A stretch of DNA of 64,000 bases, from assembly GCF_008001035.1 (NCBI RefSeq), contig NZ_CP042856.1, forward strand, positions 2,232,001 through 2,296,000, given 5' to 3'. Position numbers and translations under genes: made by a program. The notes under the pieces were generated by a model that ran no database searches, had not been told where the DNA came from, and was given only the letters and a program-made list of their open reading frames with translations. Below are positions 54,651-62,763 of the stretch, piece by piece. Position 1 is the stretch's first letter; each line of letters starts with the position of its first letter. This DNA is from Salinibacterium sp. dk2585 (lineage in GTDB: Bacteria; Actinomycetota; Actinomycetes; Actinomycetales; Microbacteriaceae).

Positions 54651-54667
54651 ACTTTGTAACACAAAGT
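54651..54667. promoter_or_regulatory. Palindrome ACTTTGTaacACAAAGT upstream of the exporter operon
   Basis: Perfect 7-bp arms with a 3-bp centre, 32 bp upstream of the first exporter-operon gene. Its AT content stands out from the surroundings. It is a plausible operator for the small winged-helix protein encoded in that operon. Confidence 0.5.
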
Positions 54668-54706
54668 ACTCTGCGTACTCAATCACTTCGCGAAAGATTC
54701 CCCTTG

Positions 54707-54740
54707 CTTGCTATTGACAAGCGAACTTGCTTTTTACAAG
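54707..54740. promoter_or_regulatory. Two CTTGC-N5-ACAAG palindromes and -35 of the VOC/HxlR pair
   Basis: CTTGCTATTGACAAG (54707-54721) and CTTGCTTTTTACAAG (54726-54740) begin 19 bp apart. The first contains a consensus -35 TTGACA (54714-54719). They lie about 76-109 bp upstream of the VOC gene, so a repressor bound there would block the promoter. The HxlR protein encoded next is the likely binder. Confidence 0.6.
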
Positions 54741-54815
54741 CTGGTCGTGCTTGCGGGGGCTCCGAGCAGGAACACCATCCACACCGACCGAACCGCACGC
54801 ACCGAAGGAGACACC

Positions 54816-55262
54816 ATGCCCACCGAAATCTTCGTCAACCTGACGACGAGTGACCTTCCCCGGGCCAAGAAGTTCTTCACCGACCTCGGCTGGGAGATCA
54901 ACCCCCTGTTCACCGATGACAACGCCGCGTGCGTCGTCATCGACGAACGCATCTACCTCATGGTGCTGACCCGTGAGTTCTTCAGCACCTTCACGAAGAA
55001 GGAGATTCCCGACCCGCGGACACACAGCCAGCTGCAAACCGCCCTCAGCACCGACAGCCGCGAGAGTGTCGACGCACTGATCGACCGTGCCATCGCCGCG
55101 GGAGCCATCGAACCGAAGGCCGCACAGGACTACGGCTTCATGTACTCTCGCGACTTCGAAGACCCCGACGGCAACGAGTTCAGCGTCTTCTGGATGGACC
55201 CGAGGGCCTCAGAGCTGGGGCCCGAGGCGTGGGCTGCCGCGCAGGATGGAGCCTCTGCCTAA
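54816..55262 (+). CDS. VOC family protein with HxlR partner
   Basis: 148-residue glyoxalase-fold protein. The opening IFVNLTTSDLPRAKKFFTDLGW and the end FEDPDGNEFSVFWMDP are family features; it resembles the lactoylglutathione-lyase-like proteins found beside HxlR regulators. ATG 54816 has AAGGAG five bases upstream. Its stop is followed without a gap by the HxlR start, so both are made together and probably under HxlR control. Confidence 0.88.
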   Translation: MPTEIFVNLTTSDLPRAKKFFTDLGWEINPLFTDDNAACVVIDERIYLMVLTREFFSTFTKKEIPDPRTHSQLQTALSTDSRESVDALIDRAIAAGAIEPKAAQDYGFMYSRDFEDPDGNEFSVFWMDPRASELGPEAWAAAQDGASA

Positions 55263-55970
55263 GTGGCATCCCGCAACTACGGCCAATACTGCGGCGTCAC
55301 GACCGCACTCGAGCTGGTCGGCGAACGATGGGCGCTGCTCATCGTTCGCGACCTGCTCGTGGGCCCCCGCCGCTACACCGACCTGAAGGCTGGACTGCCG
55401 CGCATCCCCACCAACATCCTCAGCGCCCGCCTCAAGGAACTGCAGGAGGCCGGCGTCGTCCACCGCGTGCCCCTCGCCCACTGCGGGCTCGTCTACGAAC
55501 TCACCCCCTACGGCCGGGAGCTTGAAGACGTCGTGCTTGCGCTGGGGCGCTGGGGCTTCAAGGCCATGGGAGAGCCCGGGACCGATGACGTCATCACGAG
55601 CGACTCCATGACGACGGCCTTCAGGGCGGCCTACGACGCGGATGCCGCGGCCGCCCACCCCCCAACCACCTACCACGCACACATCGGCGAGGTGGCACTC
55701 GCCCTCCGCACGGGGCCGGAGGGCCTGCGCATCGCCCCGCGCCCCGGCAGCACCAGCACCCCCGTGCCCACCGCCCACCGCTTCGACGAGCACGCCGACC
55801 TCGTCTTCGCTGCCGGGCCGGGCATCCGTTCGCTCATCTCGGGCGAGCTGAAGCCAGCCGACGCGATCGAAGGCGGCACCGTGCACGTGATCGACGGCGA
55901 CCCCACCCTGCTGGGGCGCTTCGCCGCGACCTTCCACCTGGAGCCCGCCGCCGGGGAGCACGCGGCGTAG
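55263..55970 (+). CDS. HxlR family regulator with C-terminal extension
   Basis: 235 residues, about twice the size of a basic HxlR protein. The winged helix with the sensor Cys is at about 5-100 (NYGQYCGVTTALELVGERWA, RIPTNILSARLKEL). The C-terminal 120 residues form an SCP2/sterol-carrier-like domain common in actinobacterial HxlR proteins. GTG 55263 directly follows the VOC stop codon. HxlR proteins often sense electrophiles or aldehydes, which fits a glyoxalase-fold partner. Confidence 0.88.
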   Translation: MASRNYGQYCGVTTALELVGERWALLIVRDLLVGPRRYTDLKAGLPRIPTNILSARLKELQEAGVVHRVPLAHCGLVYELTPYGRELEDVVLALGRWGFKAMGEPGTDDVITSDSMTTAFRAAYDADAAAAHPPTTYHAHIGEVALALRTGPEGLRIAPRPGSTSTPVPTAHRFDEHADLVFAAGPGIRSLISGELKPADAIEGGTVHVIDGDPTLLGRFAATFHLEPAAGEHAA

Positions 55971-56738
55971 TCAGGAGATGAACCCGAGCGCGTCGAAGAG
56001 TTCCGGCACGCGGGCGATCGCGTCGCGAGCGACGAGAAAGCCGACGATGCCGACAACCCACGCGGTGGTCTCGGCACCCTCGCGAGCCATCCATGCCGCG
56101 AGCCGCTGCAACAGCGGCTCAACCAGTCGGCGGACGAGGATGCGGGCGGCCAGCAGCACGAGCGCCGGCACCACCATGACCGCACAGTAGGCCGCCAAGG
56201 TCAGCGCCCGGCCGCCGCCGTCGAGCTCGGACCCGCTGATGAGGCCCACCGCCGCCAGGTAGGGCAGCATGGTGGCAAGCTCCAGCACGGCCGCCGTGAG
56301 CGCAAGCGCCATGAGACTGAGCAGGGAACCGCGCCCGCCCCCGTCATGCATGGCACGGTCGCGCCAGCGGAGCAGACGACCCGGCGTGGCGTCGGCACCC
56401 TCGCCCGCAGCATCCGTCTTCTTTCGGCCGATGAAGAAGCTCCACACCACCAGCCCGGCCCCGATGACGAACTGCGCGCGGCCCGCCATGGGGCTCTCAA
56501 GAAACTCCGCATCGGAGAGGAACGACACCGCCCCCGCCGTCAGCAGCAGGCCCACACCGAAGTAGAAGACGGCCACCGTGGCAAGGAACACAAGCACACG
56601 CGAGGGTCGCAACCGGCCCGGGGCCAGTAGGAGCCACAGGGGGATGAGGAGGGTTCCAAAACTGAGCGAATCGACCAGCGCCAGGGCCAGGAGAGGCAGT
56701 GCGAGTTCGAGCGGGAGTTCGGGCGGAAGGGAGACCAT
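55971..56738 (-). CDS. GAP family membrane protein (Sap-like)
   Basis: 255-residue polytopic protein with about six helices, similar in pattern to the GAP/Sap family implicated in glycopeptidolipid export in mycobacteria. Here it may serve another lipid or small molecule. Residues 90-130 form a charged cytosolic loop (GRKKTDAAGEGADATPGRLL). ATG 56738 is taken; the longer frame overlaps the sensor kinase. It diverges from the two-component system across 117 bp, so it may be the kinase's target. Confidence 0.78.
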   Translation of the reverse strand: MVSLPPELPLELALPLLALALVDSLSFGTLLIPLWLLLAPGRLRPSRVLVFLATVAVFYFGVGLLLTAGAVSFLSDAEFLESPMAGRAQFVIGAGLVVWSFFIGRKKTDAAGEGADATPGRLLRWRDRAMHDGGGRGSLLSLMALALTAAVLELATMLPYLAAVGLISGSELDGGGRALTLAAYCAVMVVPALVLLAARILVRRLVEPLLQRLAAWMAREGAETTAWVVGIVGFLVARDAIARVPELFDALGFIS

Positions 56739-56855
56739 GGCACCAGCGTCGCGGGCCGTCGCCCGCGCGGGAATCGGCCACCCGGCCGAACCCGCCGCAG
56801 GCGAGTACATCCTTCGGATGACCCCGCACAGCACCGTGTGTGCTGAGATTGCATC

Positions 56856-58049
56856 GTGGATGTTCGCGAGTGGTGGGGCCAGGACCGCACGCGGGGAATC
56901 GCCGAGGCCCTCGCCGTCGCCGCACTCGGACTGCTGCTGCTCTCGGTCGGGCTCGTCAGGGCATGGGAACCCCTCGGAGATCACGCCTTCTCCCCCTGGT
57001 GGCATGTGGTGCCGCTCGCAGTCGCGTGTGGCGCGATCCTCATCGAACGTCGGCATCCGCTGCTCGCGCTCGGCATCGGCCTTGTCGCCTTCGCCGTCGA
57101 CGGCTACGCGGGCGGCAGCCTTGGCGTCATCATCGCGCTCGTCAACCTGCTCTACGCCGCCGCCCTTTACTCGGGCCCCGCCACCCCGCGCAGGTTGGGG
57201 ATCGTGGCCGTGGCCGTAGTCGTCGCGAGCACCGCGGCAACGTTCATCATCACGGGCGACCTGCAGCAGACGATCCTCATGGACTTGCAGGTCTTCGCGC
57301 TCCTCGGCACCCCGCTCTGGTGGGGCCTATCGGTACGCCAGCAGCGCGAACTCGCCGAGCTCGCCGCGGCGAGGGCCCGCGACATCCAGCGTCTCGCCGA
57401 GCTGAGGGAGGCCGACGCCGTGCGCGGCGAACGCACCCGCATGGCCCACGACCTGCACGACGCGCTCGCCGGCAACCTCTCGGCGATCGCGATCCACTCG
57501 GAGGCGGCCCTCTCCGGCGACACCCCCGCGCGCGAAGCGCAGGCACTGGGGGCGATCCGCTCTGCCAGCGTGGAAGCCCTCGAGGAGATGCGCTCCATGA
57601 TCGGCCTGCTTCGCGGTGAGGACGATGCGCTCGTCTCCCCCGCCCGCCTCGCCGAGGTCGCGGAGCTCGTCGCGGGCGCGCGCTCCCGCGGCATCGAGGT
57701 GCACTGCGCGGTGACGCCCGAGCCCATCCCGCACCTCCCTGCCGCGGTCGATCACGCGGCGTACCGCATCGTGCAGGAGGCCCTCGGCAACGCCGCCCGG
57801 CACGCCCTGGGGGCGAGCGTCCGCATCGATGTGGAGGTGCGGGCGGAGGAGGTCGACATCAGGGTGGGCAATGCTCGCGGCACGACCATCACCGACACCG
57901 CGGGCGGCGGAATGGGCACGACCACCATGCGTGAACGGGCCGAAGCCCTCGGCGGCACCTTCAGCGCCGGCTGGACCCCCGACGACCGGTGGCTCGTCCA
58001 CGCGACGATCCCCCTCGCCACGAACGCCCTCACGAGCGTGACCACATGA
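56856..58049 (+). CDS. Sensor histidine kinase (NarX/LuxR-partner type)
   Basis: 397 residues. The N-terminal half has four to five membrane helices with short loops and no large sensor domain. HisKA_3 dimerisation domain follows, with the phospho-acceptor His in MAHDLHDALAGNLS near residue 203; the ATPase N-box is AAYRIVQEALGNAARHA. GTG 56856 is the start. Its stop overlaps the response regulator start (ATGA), so the pair is translationally coupled. The ligand is unknown. Confidence 0.92.
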   Translation: MDVREWWGQDRTRGIAEALAVAALGLLLLSVGLVRAWEPLGDHAFSPWWHVVPLAVACGAILIERRHPLLALGIGLVAFAVDGYAGGSLGVIIALVNLLYAAALYSGPATPRRLGIVAVAVVVASTAATFIITGDLQQTILMDLQVFALLGTPLWWGLSVRQQRELAELAAARARDIQRLAELREADAVRGERTRMAHDLHDALAGNLSAIAIHSEAALSGDTPAREAQALGAIRSASVEALEEMRSMIGLLRGEDDALVSPARLAEVAELVAGARSRGIEVHCAVTPEPIPHLPAAVDHAAYRIVQEALGNAARHALGASVRIDVEVRAEEVDIRVGNARGTTITDTAGGGMGTTTMRERAEALGGTFSAGWTPDDRWLVHATIPLATNALTSVTT

Positions 58050-58702
58050 TCACCGTGCTCCTCGCCGACGACCACGCGGCCATCCGCTCCGGCCTGCGAC
58101 TGCTCCTCCAGAACGCCGACGACATCACGGTCGTCGGCGAAGCGGGCGACGGCGCCACCGCCATCAGCAACGCGCGCGCCCTCCGCCCGGACGTCGTGCT
58201 CATGGACATCCGGATGCCCGGGGTCGACGGCATCGCCGCCACCCGCGCCATCCGTGGCGAAGACCTCGCCGAGGTGCTCGTGCTCACGACCTTTGGCCAC
58301 GACGACGTCGTCTTCGACGCACTCCGCGCGGGCGCCGCCGGGTTCCTGCTCAAGACCGTGGGCGGGCCGCAACTCATCGACGCCGTGCGACGGGTCGCCA
58401 CCGGCGAGGGCGTGCTCGCCCCCGAGGTCACGCGCGGGCTGCTCGACGCCTTTGCGCGCACTGCCGAGCCCGAGGCATCCGCGACCCCCGCCTGGCTCGA
58501 CACCCTCACCGCCCGCGAGATCGACGTGCTGCGCGGCCTCGCGCACGGCCGCTCGAACGCCGAGATCGCTCGTGACCTGCACATCTCGACCGCGACCGCC
58601 AAGACCCACGTCTCACGCGTGCTCGCCAAGCTCAGCTGCAGCACCCGCATGCAGGCGGCGATCCTCGCGCGGGAGGCCGGGCTCGACACGCCCGCGACGT
58701 AG
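58046..58702 (+). CDS. NarL/FixJ family response regulator
   Basis: 218 residues. Receiver domain at 1-120 with acidic pocket Asp8/Asp9, phospho-acceptor Asp54 in VVLMDIRMPG and Lys in FLLKTVGG. Linker, then a C-terminal LuxR-type helix-turn-helix from about 150 (LTAREIDVLRGLAHGRSNAEIA). It partners the overlapping kinase upstream. The divergent GAP-family gene is a candidate target. Confidence 0.94.
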   Translation: MITVLLADDHAAIRSGLRLLLQNADDITVVGEAGDGATAISNARALRPDVVLMDIRMPGVDGIAATRAIRGEDLAEVLVLTTFGHDDVVFDALRAGAAGFLLKTVGGPQLIDAVRRVATGEGVLAPEVTRGLLDAFARTAEPEASATPAWLDTLTAREIDVLRGLAHGRSNAEIARDLHISTATAKTHVSRVLAKLSCSTRMQAAILAREAGLDTPAT

Positions 58703-58714
58703 GATGGAGGGCTC

Positions 58715-61700
58715 ATGACTGCCGCCCTCCCCGTCACCGTCACGTACCCGGAAGACCTCCCGGTCAGCCAGCGGCGCGACGACATCAGCGCGGCCATCCG
58801 CGACCACCAGGTCGTCATCGTCGCGGGTGCGACCGGATCGGGCAAGACGACGCAGCTGCCCAAGATGCTGCTCGAGCTCGGCTACGAGTCGATCGGGCAC
58901 ACGCAGCCGCGCCGCATCGCCGCCCGCACCATCGCGGAACGCATCGCCGAGGAACTCGGGCAAGAGGTCGGCGAGCTCGTCGGCTACCAGGTGCGCTTCA
59001 CCGACCGCACCGCCAAGGGCACCCGCATCAAGCTGATGACCGACGGCATCCTGCTCAACGAGATTCACCGCGACCGGATGCTCCGCAAGTACGACGCCAT
59101 CATCATCGACGAGGCGCACGAACGCAGCCTCACGATCGACTTCCTGCTCGGCTACCTCAAGCAGTTGCTGCCGAAGCGGCCCGAGCTCAAGGTCATCATC
59201 ACCTCGGCGACCATCGACCCCGAGAGCTTCGCGCGCCACTTCGCCGCCGCGTCCGGTGACCCCGCCCCCATCGTCGAGGTCAGCGGGCGCACCTACCCGG
59301 TCGAGATCCGGTACCGGCCGCTGGCCCCGGATGCTGCCACCGACGACCCCGACGAGCAGGAGAGCAGCGGCACCGGCGACGCGATCGACCTGTTCGACGG
59401 CATCAACGCCGCGATCGACGAGCTCGGCCGGGAGGGCAGCGGCGACATCCTCGTGTTCCTGAGCGGGGAGAACGAGATCCGCGATGCGGAGGACGCAATC
59501 CGGGCGCGGAACCTGCCCGGCGTGGAGGTGCTGCCGCTCTACGGGCGGCTGAGTTCGGCCGACCAGCACAGAGTGTTCCAGAGGAGCTCGAGCCCGGGCA
59601 TCCGTCGCCGCATCGTGCTCGCGACCAACGTCGCCGAGACCTCCCTGACGGTGCCCGGCATCAAATACGTGATCGACGCGGGCACCGCCCGCATCAGCCG
59701 GTACAGCACGCGGGCGAAGATCCAGCGGCTGCCGATCGAGGCGATCTCGCAGGCATCCGCGAACCAGCGTTCGGGACGCTCGGGCCGCACCAGCAGCGGC
59801 ATCGCGATCCGCCTGTACTCGCAGGAGGACTTCGAGAAGCGGCCCGAGTTCACCGACCCGGAGATCCTGCGCACCAACCTTGCCGCAGTCATCCTGCAGA
59901 TGATCTCGCTCGGGCTGGGCGCGATCGAGGACTTCCCCTTCCTTCAGCCGCCCGACTCTCGCGGCATCAAGGACGGGCTCGACCTGCTGCGCGAGTTGGG
60001 GGCGGTGCGGGTTTCGACAAGCCCAACCGGCAAGGCGGGCTCAACCGGCGCACCCGAGATCACCAAGATCGGCCGCCAGCTCTCGCAGTTGCCGATCGAC
60101 CCGCGCCTCGCCCGCATGGTCATCGAGTCGGGCCGCCACGGCGTCACGCGCGAGGTCATGGCGATCGTCGCCGGGCTGAGCATCCAGGACCCTCGCGAGC
60201 GCCCGCTCGAGAAACGCCCGCAGGCCGACCAGCTGCACGCCCGCTTTGTCGACAAGACGAGCGACTTCCTCACCCTGCTGAACCTCTGGAACTACCTCAG
60301 GGAGCAGGAGGAGGCGCTCAGCGGCAACCAGTTCCGTCGCCTGTGCAAGGCCGAGTACCTCAACTACCTGCGCGTGCGGGAGTGGGCGGATGTCTACCGA
60401 CAGCTCACCCGGATGGCGAAGTCGCTGGGGCTCACGGTCGGTGAACCGAGCAATGACGGGGTCGGCATCCACAAGTCGCTCATGGCGGGGCTGCTGAGCC
60501 AGCTCGGCGTGCGCGACGACACCGTGGTGCCGGCATCCGGCAAAGCCCCCAAGGATCGTGAGCGTCCACGAAACAAGAAGGGCGAATACATCGGGGCGCG
60601 GCAGGTGCGCTTCTCAGTGTTCCCAGGCTCGGCGCTCGCCAAGAAGCTTCCCGCCGAGATCATGTCGGCCGAGCTCGTGGAGACGAGTCGCCTCTTCGCC
60701 CGCATGAACGCCGCCGTGGACCTGGCCTGGGCGGAGCCGCTCGCAGGTGAGCTCGTCAAGCGGCAGTACGGCGAACCCCACTGGGAGAAGAAGCAGGGCG
60801 CCGCGGTCGCGTATGAACGCGTCACCCTCTACGGCGTGCCAATCGTCGCGCGACGACGCGTGCAGTTCGCGCGCATCGACCCAGTGCAGTCCCGGGAGCT
60901 CTTCATCAGGCACGCCCTGATCGAGGGCGAGTGGGATGTCACGCGGCTCGACAAGCGCCTGACCCAGTTCGACCGCACCAACCGGGCCCTGCGCAAGCAG
61001 CTCGCCGAGTTCGAGGAGCGCACCCGCCGCCGCGACATCCTGCTCGATGACGAGTCCGTCTTCGACTTCTACGACCGTCACATTCCCGCAGAGGTATGCA
61101 CGCAGCGGGACTTCGAGTCGTGGTGGAAGCGCACCCGCCCCGAGAGCCCCGAACTGCTCACGATGACACGTGGGGACCTGCTCGAGGAGTCCGACGCCGC
61201 GCCCGAGTTGCTCGAGGCGGACTACCCCAAGTGGTGGCATCAGGGCGAGCAGCGCCTCAAGCTCACCTACCGCTTCGAGCCCGGCTCCAAGGACGACGGC
61301 GTCACCGTGCACGTGCCCCTCGCCCTGCTGGCGCGCCTCTCCCCCGCGGGCTTTGACTGGCAGGTGCCCGGCCTGCGTGCCGACCTGGTCGCCGCGCTGA
61401 TCAAGGCGCTGCCGAAGGCCATCCGCCGCAATGTCGTGCCCGCGGGAGATTGGGCACGCAAGCTCCTCGCTGACCTCCCCGAAGACCTCGATGTCACCGA
61501 GATGCCGCTGACGGAATATCTTGCGCGGGAGATCCAACGACGCACCTACACGCCCGTCGACGTCGAGGACTTCGAACTCGAACGCGTGCCCGATCACCTG
61601 CTCGTGACCTTCGCCGTCATCGGCGAGCACGGCCGGGAACTCGCCCGATCGAAGAACCTCACCTCCCTGCAGGCCAAGCTGCGCGACCGTGCGAGGGAGA

Positions 61701-62665
61701 GCGTCGCGAAGGCCCACGCGCGGGCGTCGCAACCCGCGCCTCGTCCGGGTGCGGCGGCCGCGGCATCCGCCCCGTCCATCGAACGCGCGGGGCTCACCTC
61801 CTGGGACTTCGAGGAGCTGCCGCGCGTGCGAGATACCAAGCTCGCGGGCAATGTCGTGCGCGGCTACCCGGCGCTCATCGACGAGGGCAATTCGGTCGCT
61901 ATCCGGCTCATGAGCACGCCCGCCGAGCAGCTGCGCGAGCATCGTCGCGGCGTGCGTCGGATGCTGCAGCTCGCGATCCCCGCGCCGACCGCGTATGTGC
62001 AGCAGCACCTGACCCCGGCCGAGATCCTCAGCCTCGGCGCGAGCCCCTACGCATCAACGAAGGAGCTCTTCGCCGACGCCATGGCGGCGACCCTCGACGC
62101 GACCATCGGCCAGACGACGGATGCTTCAGCCCTCCCCTGGCGCCGTGCCGACTTCGAGGCACTCCGAGACCGCGCCTCCGCCGGCATCGTCGACGGGCTC
62201 TTCACCACGGTCTCGCTCGTCGCCAGGTCGCTCGCCTCGGCGCGCACCGCCGAGAAGGCCATCAAGGCAGCGACGAGCATGGCGCTCATCGCGCCGCTCA
62301 CCGACGCCCGCGAGCAGCTCGGCGCCCTCGTGCACCCAGGGTTCGTCGGCCTCGCCGGGGTGGAGCGACTCCGTCGCATCCCGCTGTACCTCGATGGCAT
62401 CACGCACCGGGTCGGCCGCCTCGCCGAGAACCTGGGCCGCGACCGCGTGTGGATGGCCGAGGTGCAGAAGGCCACCGAGCTGTATCTGAAGGCCGGCGGG
62501 CCACTCCCGCTGACGCGTGAAGTGGTCGACGACCCGGAGCGGGCGCACCTCGTGCAGGTGCGCTGGATGCTTGAGGAACTGCGCATCAGCCTCTTCGCGC
62601 AACACCTCGGCACGACCGGACCGGTCTCGGTGCAGCGGGTGCAGAAGGCACTCGCGACACGCTGA
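58715..62665 (+). CDS. hrpA: ATP-dependent RNA helicase HrpA
   Basis: 1316-residue DEAH-box helicase. Walker A GATGSGKT at 38-45, DEAH at 132-135, motif III SAT, and motif VI in QRSGRSGRTSSG. The HA2 and OB-fold modules follow, and the C-terminal 600 residues form the DUF3418 region characteristic of HrpA rather than shorter HrpB. ATG 58715 has GGAGGG three bases upstream. A short repeat-encoded insertion (about residues 433-445, STSPTGKAGSTGA) lies in the winged-helix/HA2 region. It converges with nrdB. Confidence 0.96.
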   Translation: MTAALPVTVTYPEDLPVSQRRDDISAAIRDHQVVIVAGATGSGKTTQLPKMLLELGYESIGHTQPRRIAARTIAERIAEELGQEVGELVGYQVRFTDRTAKGTRIKLMTDGILLNEIHRDRMLRKYDAIIIDEAHERSLTIDFLLGYLKQLLPKRPELKVIITSATIDPESFARHFAAASGDPAPIVEVSGRTYPVEIRYRPLAPDAATDDPDEQESSGTGDAIDLFDGINAAIDELGREGSGDILVFLSGENEIRDAEDAIRARNLPGVEVLPLYGRLSSADQHRVFQRSSSPGIRRRIVLATNVAETSLTVPGIKYVIDAGTARISRYSTRAKIQRLPIEAISQASANQRSGRSGRTSSGIAIRLYSQEDFEKRPEFTDPEILRTNLAAVILQMISLGLGAIEDFPFLQPPDSRGIKDGLDLLRELGAVRVSTSPTGKAGSTGAPEITKIGRQLSQLPIDPRLARMVIESGRHGVTREVMAIVAGLSIQDPRERPLEKRPQADQLHARFVDKTSDFLTLLNLWNYLREQEEALSGNQFRRLCKAEYLNYLRVREWADVYRQLTRMAKSLGLTVGEPSNDGVGIHKSLMAGLLSQLGVRDDTVVPASGKAPKDRERPRNKKGEYIGARQVRFSVFPGSALAKKLPAEIMSAELVETSRLFARMNAAVDLAWAEPLAGELVKRQYGEPHWEKKQGAAVAYERVTLYGVPIVARRRVQFARIDPVQSRELFIRHALIEGEWDVTRLDKRLTQFDRTNRALRKQLAEFEERTRRRDILLDDESVFDFYDRHIPAEVCTQRDFESWWKRTRPESPELLTMTRGDLLEESDAAPELLEADYPKWWHQGEQRLKLTYRFEPGSKDDGVTVHVPLALLARLSPAGFDWQVPGLRADLVAALIKALPKAIRRNVVPAGDWARKLLADLPEDLDVTEMPLTEYLAREIQRRTYTPVDVEDFELERVPDHLLVTFAVIGEHGRELARSKNLTSLQAKLRDRARESVAKAHARASQPAPRPGAAAAASAPSIERAGLTSWDFEELPRVRDTKLAGNVVRGYPALIDEGNSVAIRLMSTPAEQLREHRRGVRRMLQLAIPAPTAYVQQHLTPAEILSLGASPYASTKELFADAMAATLDATIGQTTDASALPWRRADFEALRDRASAGIVDGLFTTVSLVARSLASARTAEKAIKAATSMALIAPLTDAREQLGALVHPGFVGLAGVERLRRIPLYLDGITHRVGRLAENLGRDRVWMAEVQKATELYLKAGGPLPLTREVVDDPERAHLVQVRWMLEELRISLFAQHLGTTGPVSVQRVQKALATR
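60012..60049 (+). repeat. Dispersed repeat TTTCGACARGCYCAACCGGC, copy inside hrpA
   Basis: TTTCGACAAGCCCAACCGGC (60012-60031) followed by gggctcaaccggc (60037-60049) forms one full and one partial copy in tandem. It is in frame and adds about 13 Ser/Thr/Gly-rich residues to HrpA. The related copy is at 42693-42712. Confidence 0.65.
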
Positions 62666-62710
62666 GCCGCACTGTCGGTCCCAGCCGCCGATGCCGGGCA
62701 CGCAACGCAG

Positions 62711-62740
62711 AAGGCGCGCCCCGTGATCGGGACGCGCCTT
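62711..62740. terminator. Bidirectional terminator between hrpA and nrdB
   Basis: aaggcgcg-c-cccg / cggg-a-cgcgcctt stem with one C/A mismatch and loop tgat. It lies 46 nt after the hrpA stop and 24 nt from the nrdB stop, able to serve both convergent genes. T tracts are weak. Confidence 0.6.
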
Positions 62741-62763
62741 CCTCGCGGGTAAGCGGGATTTGG

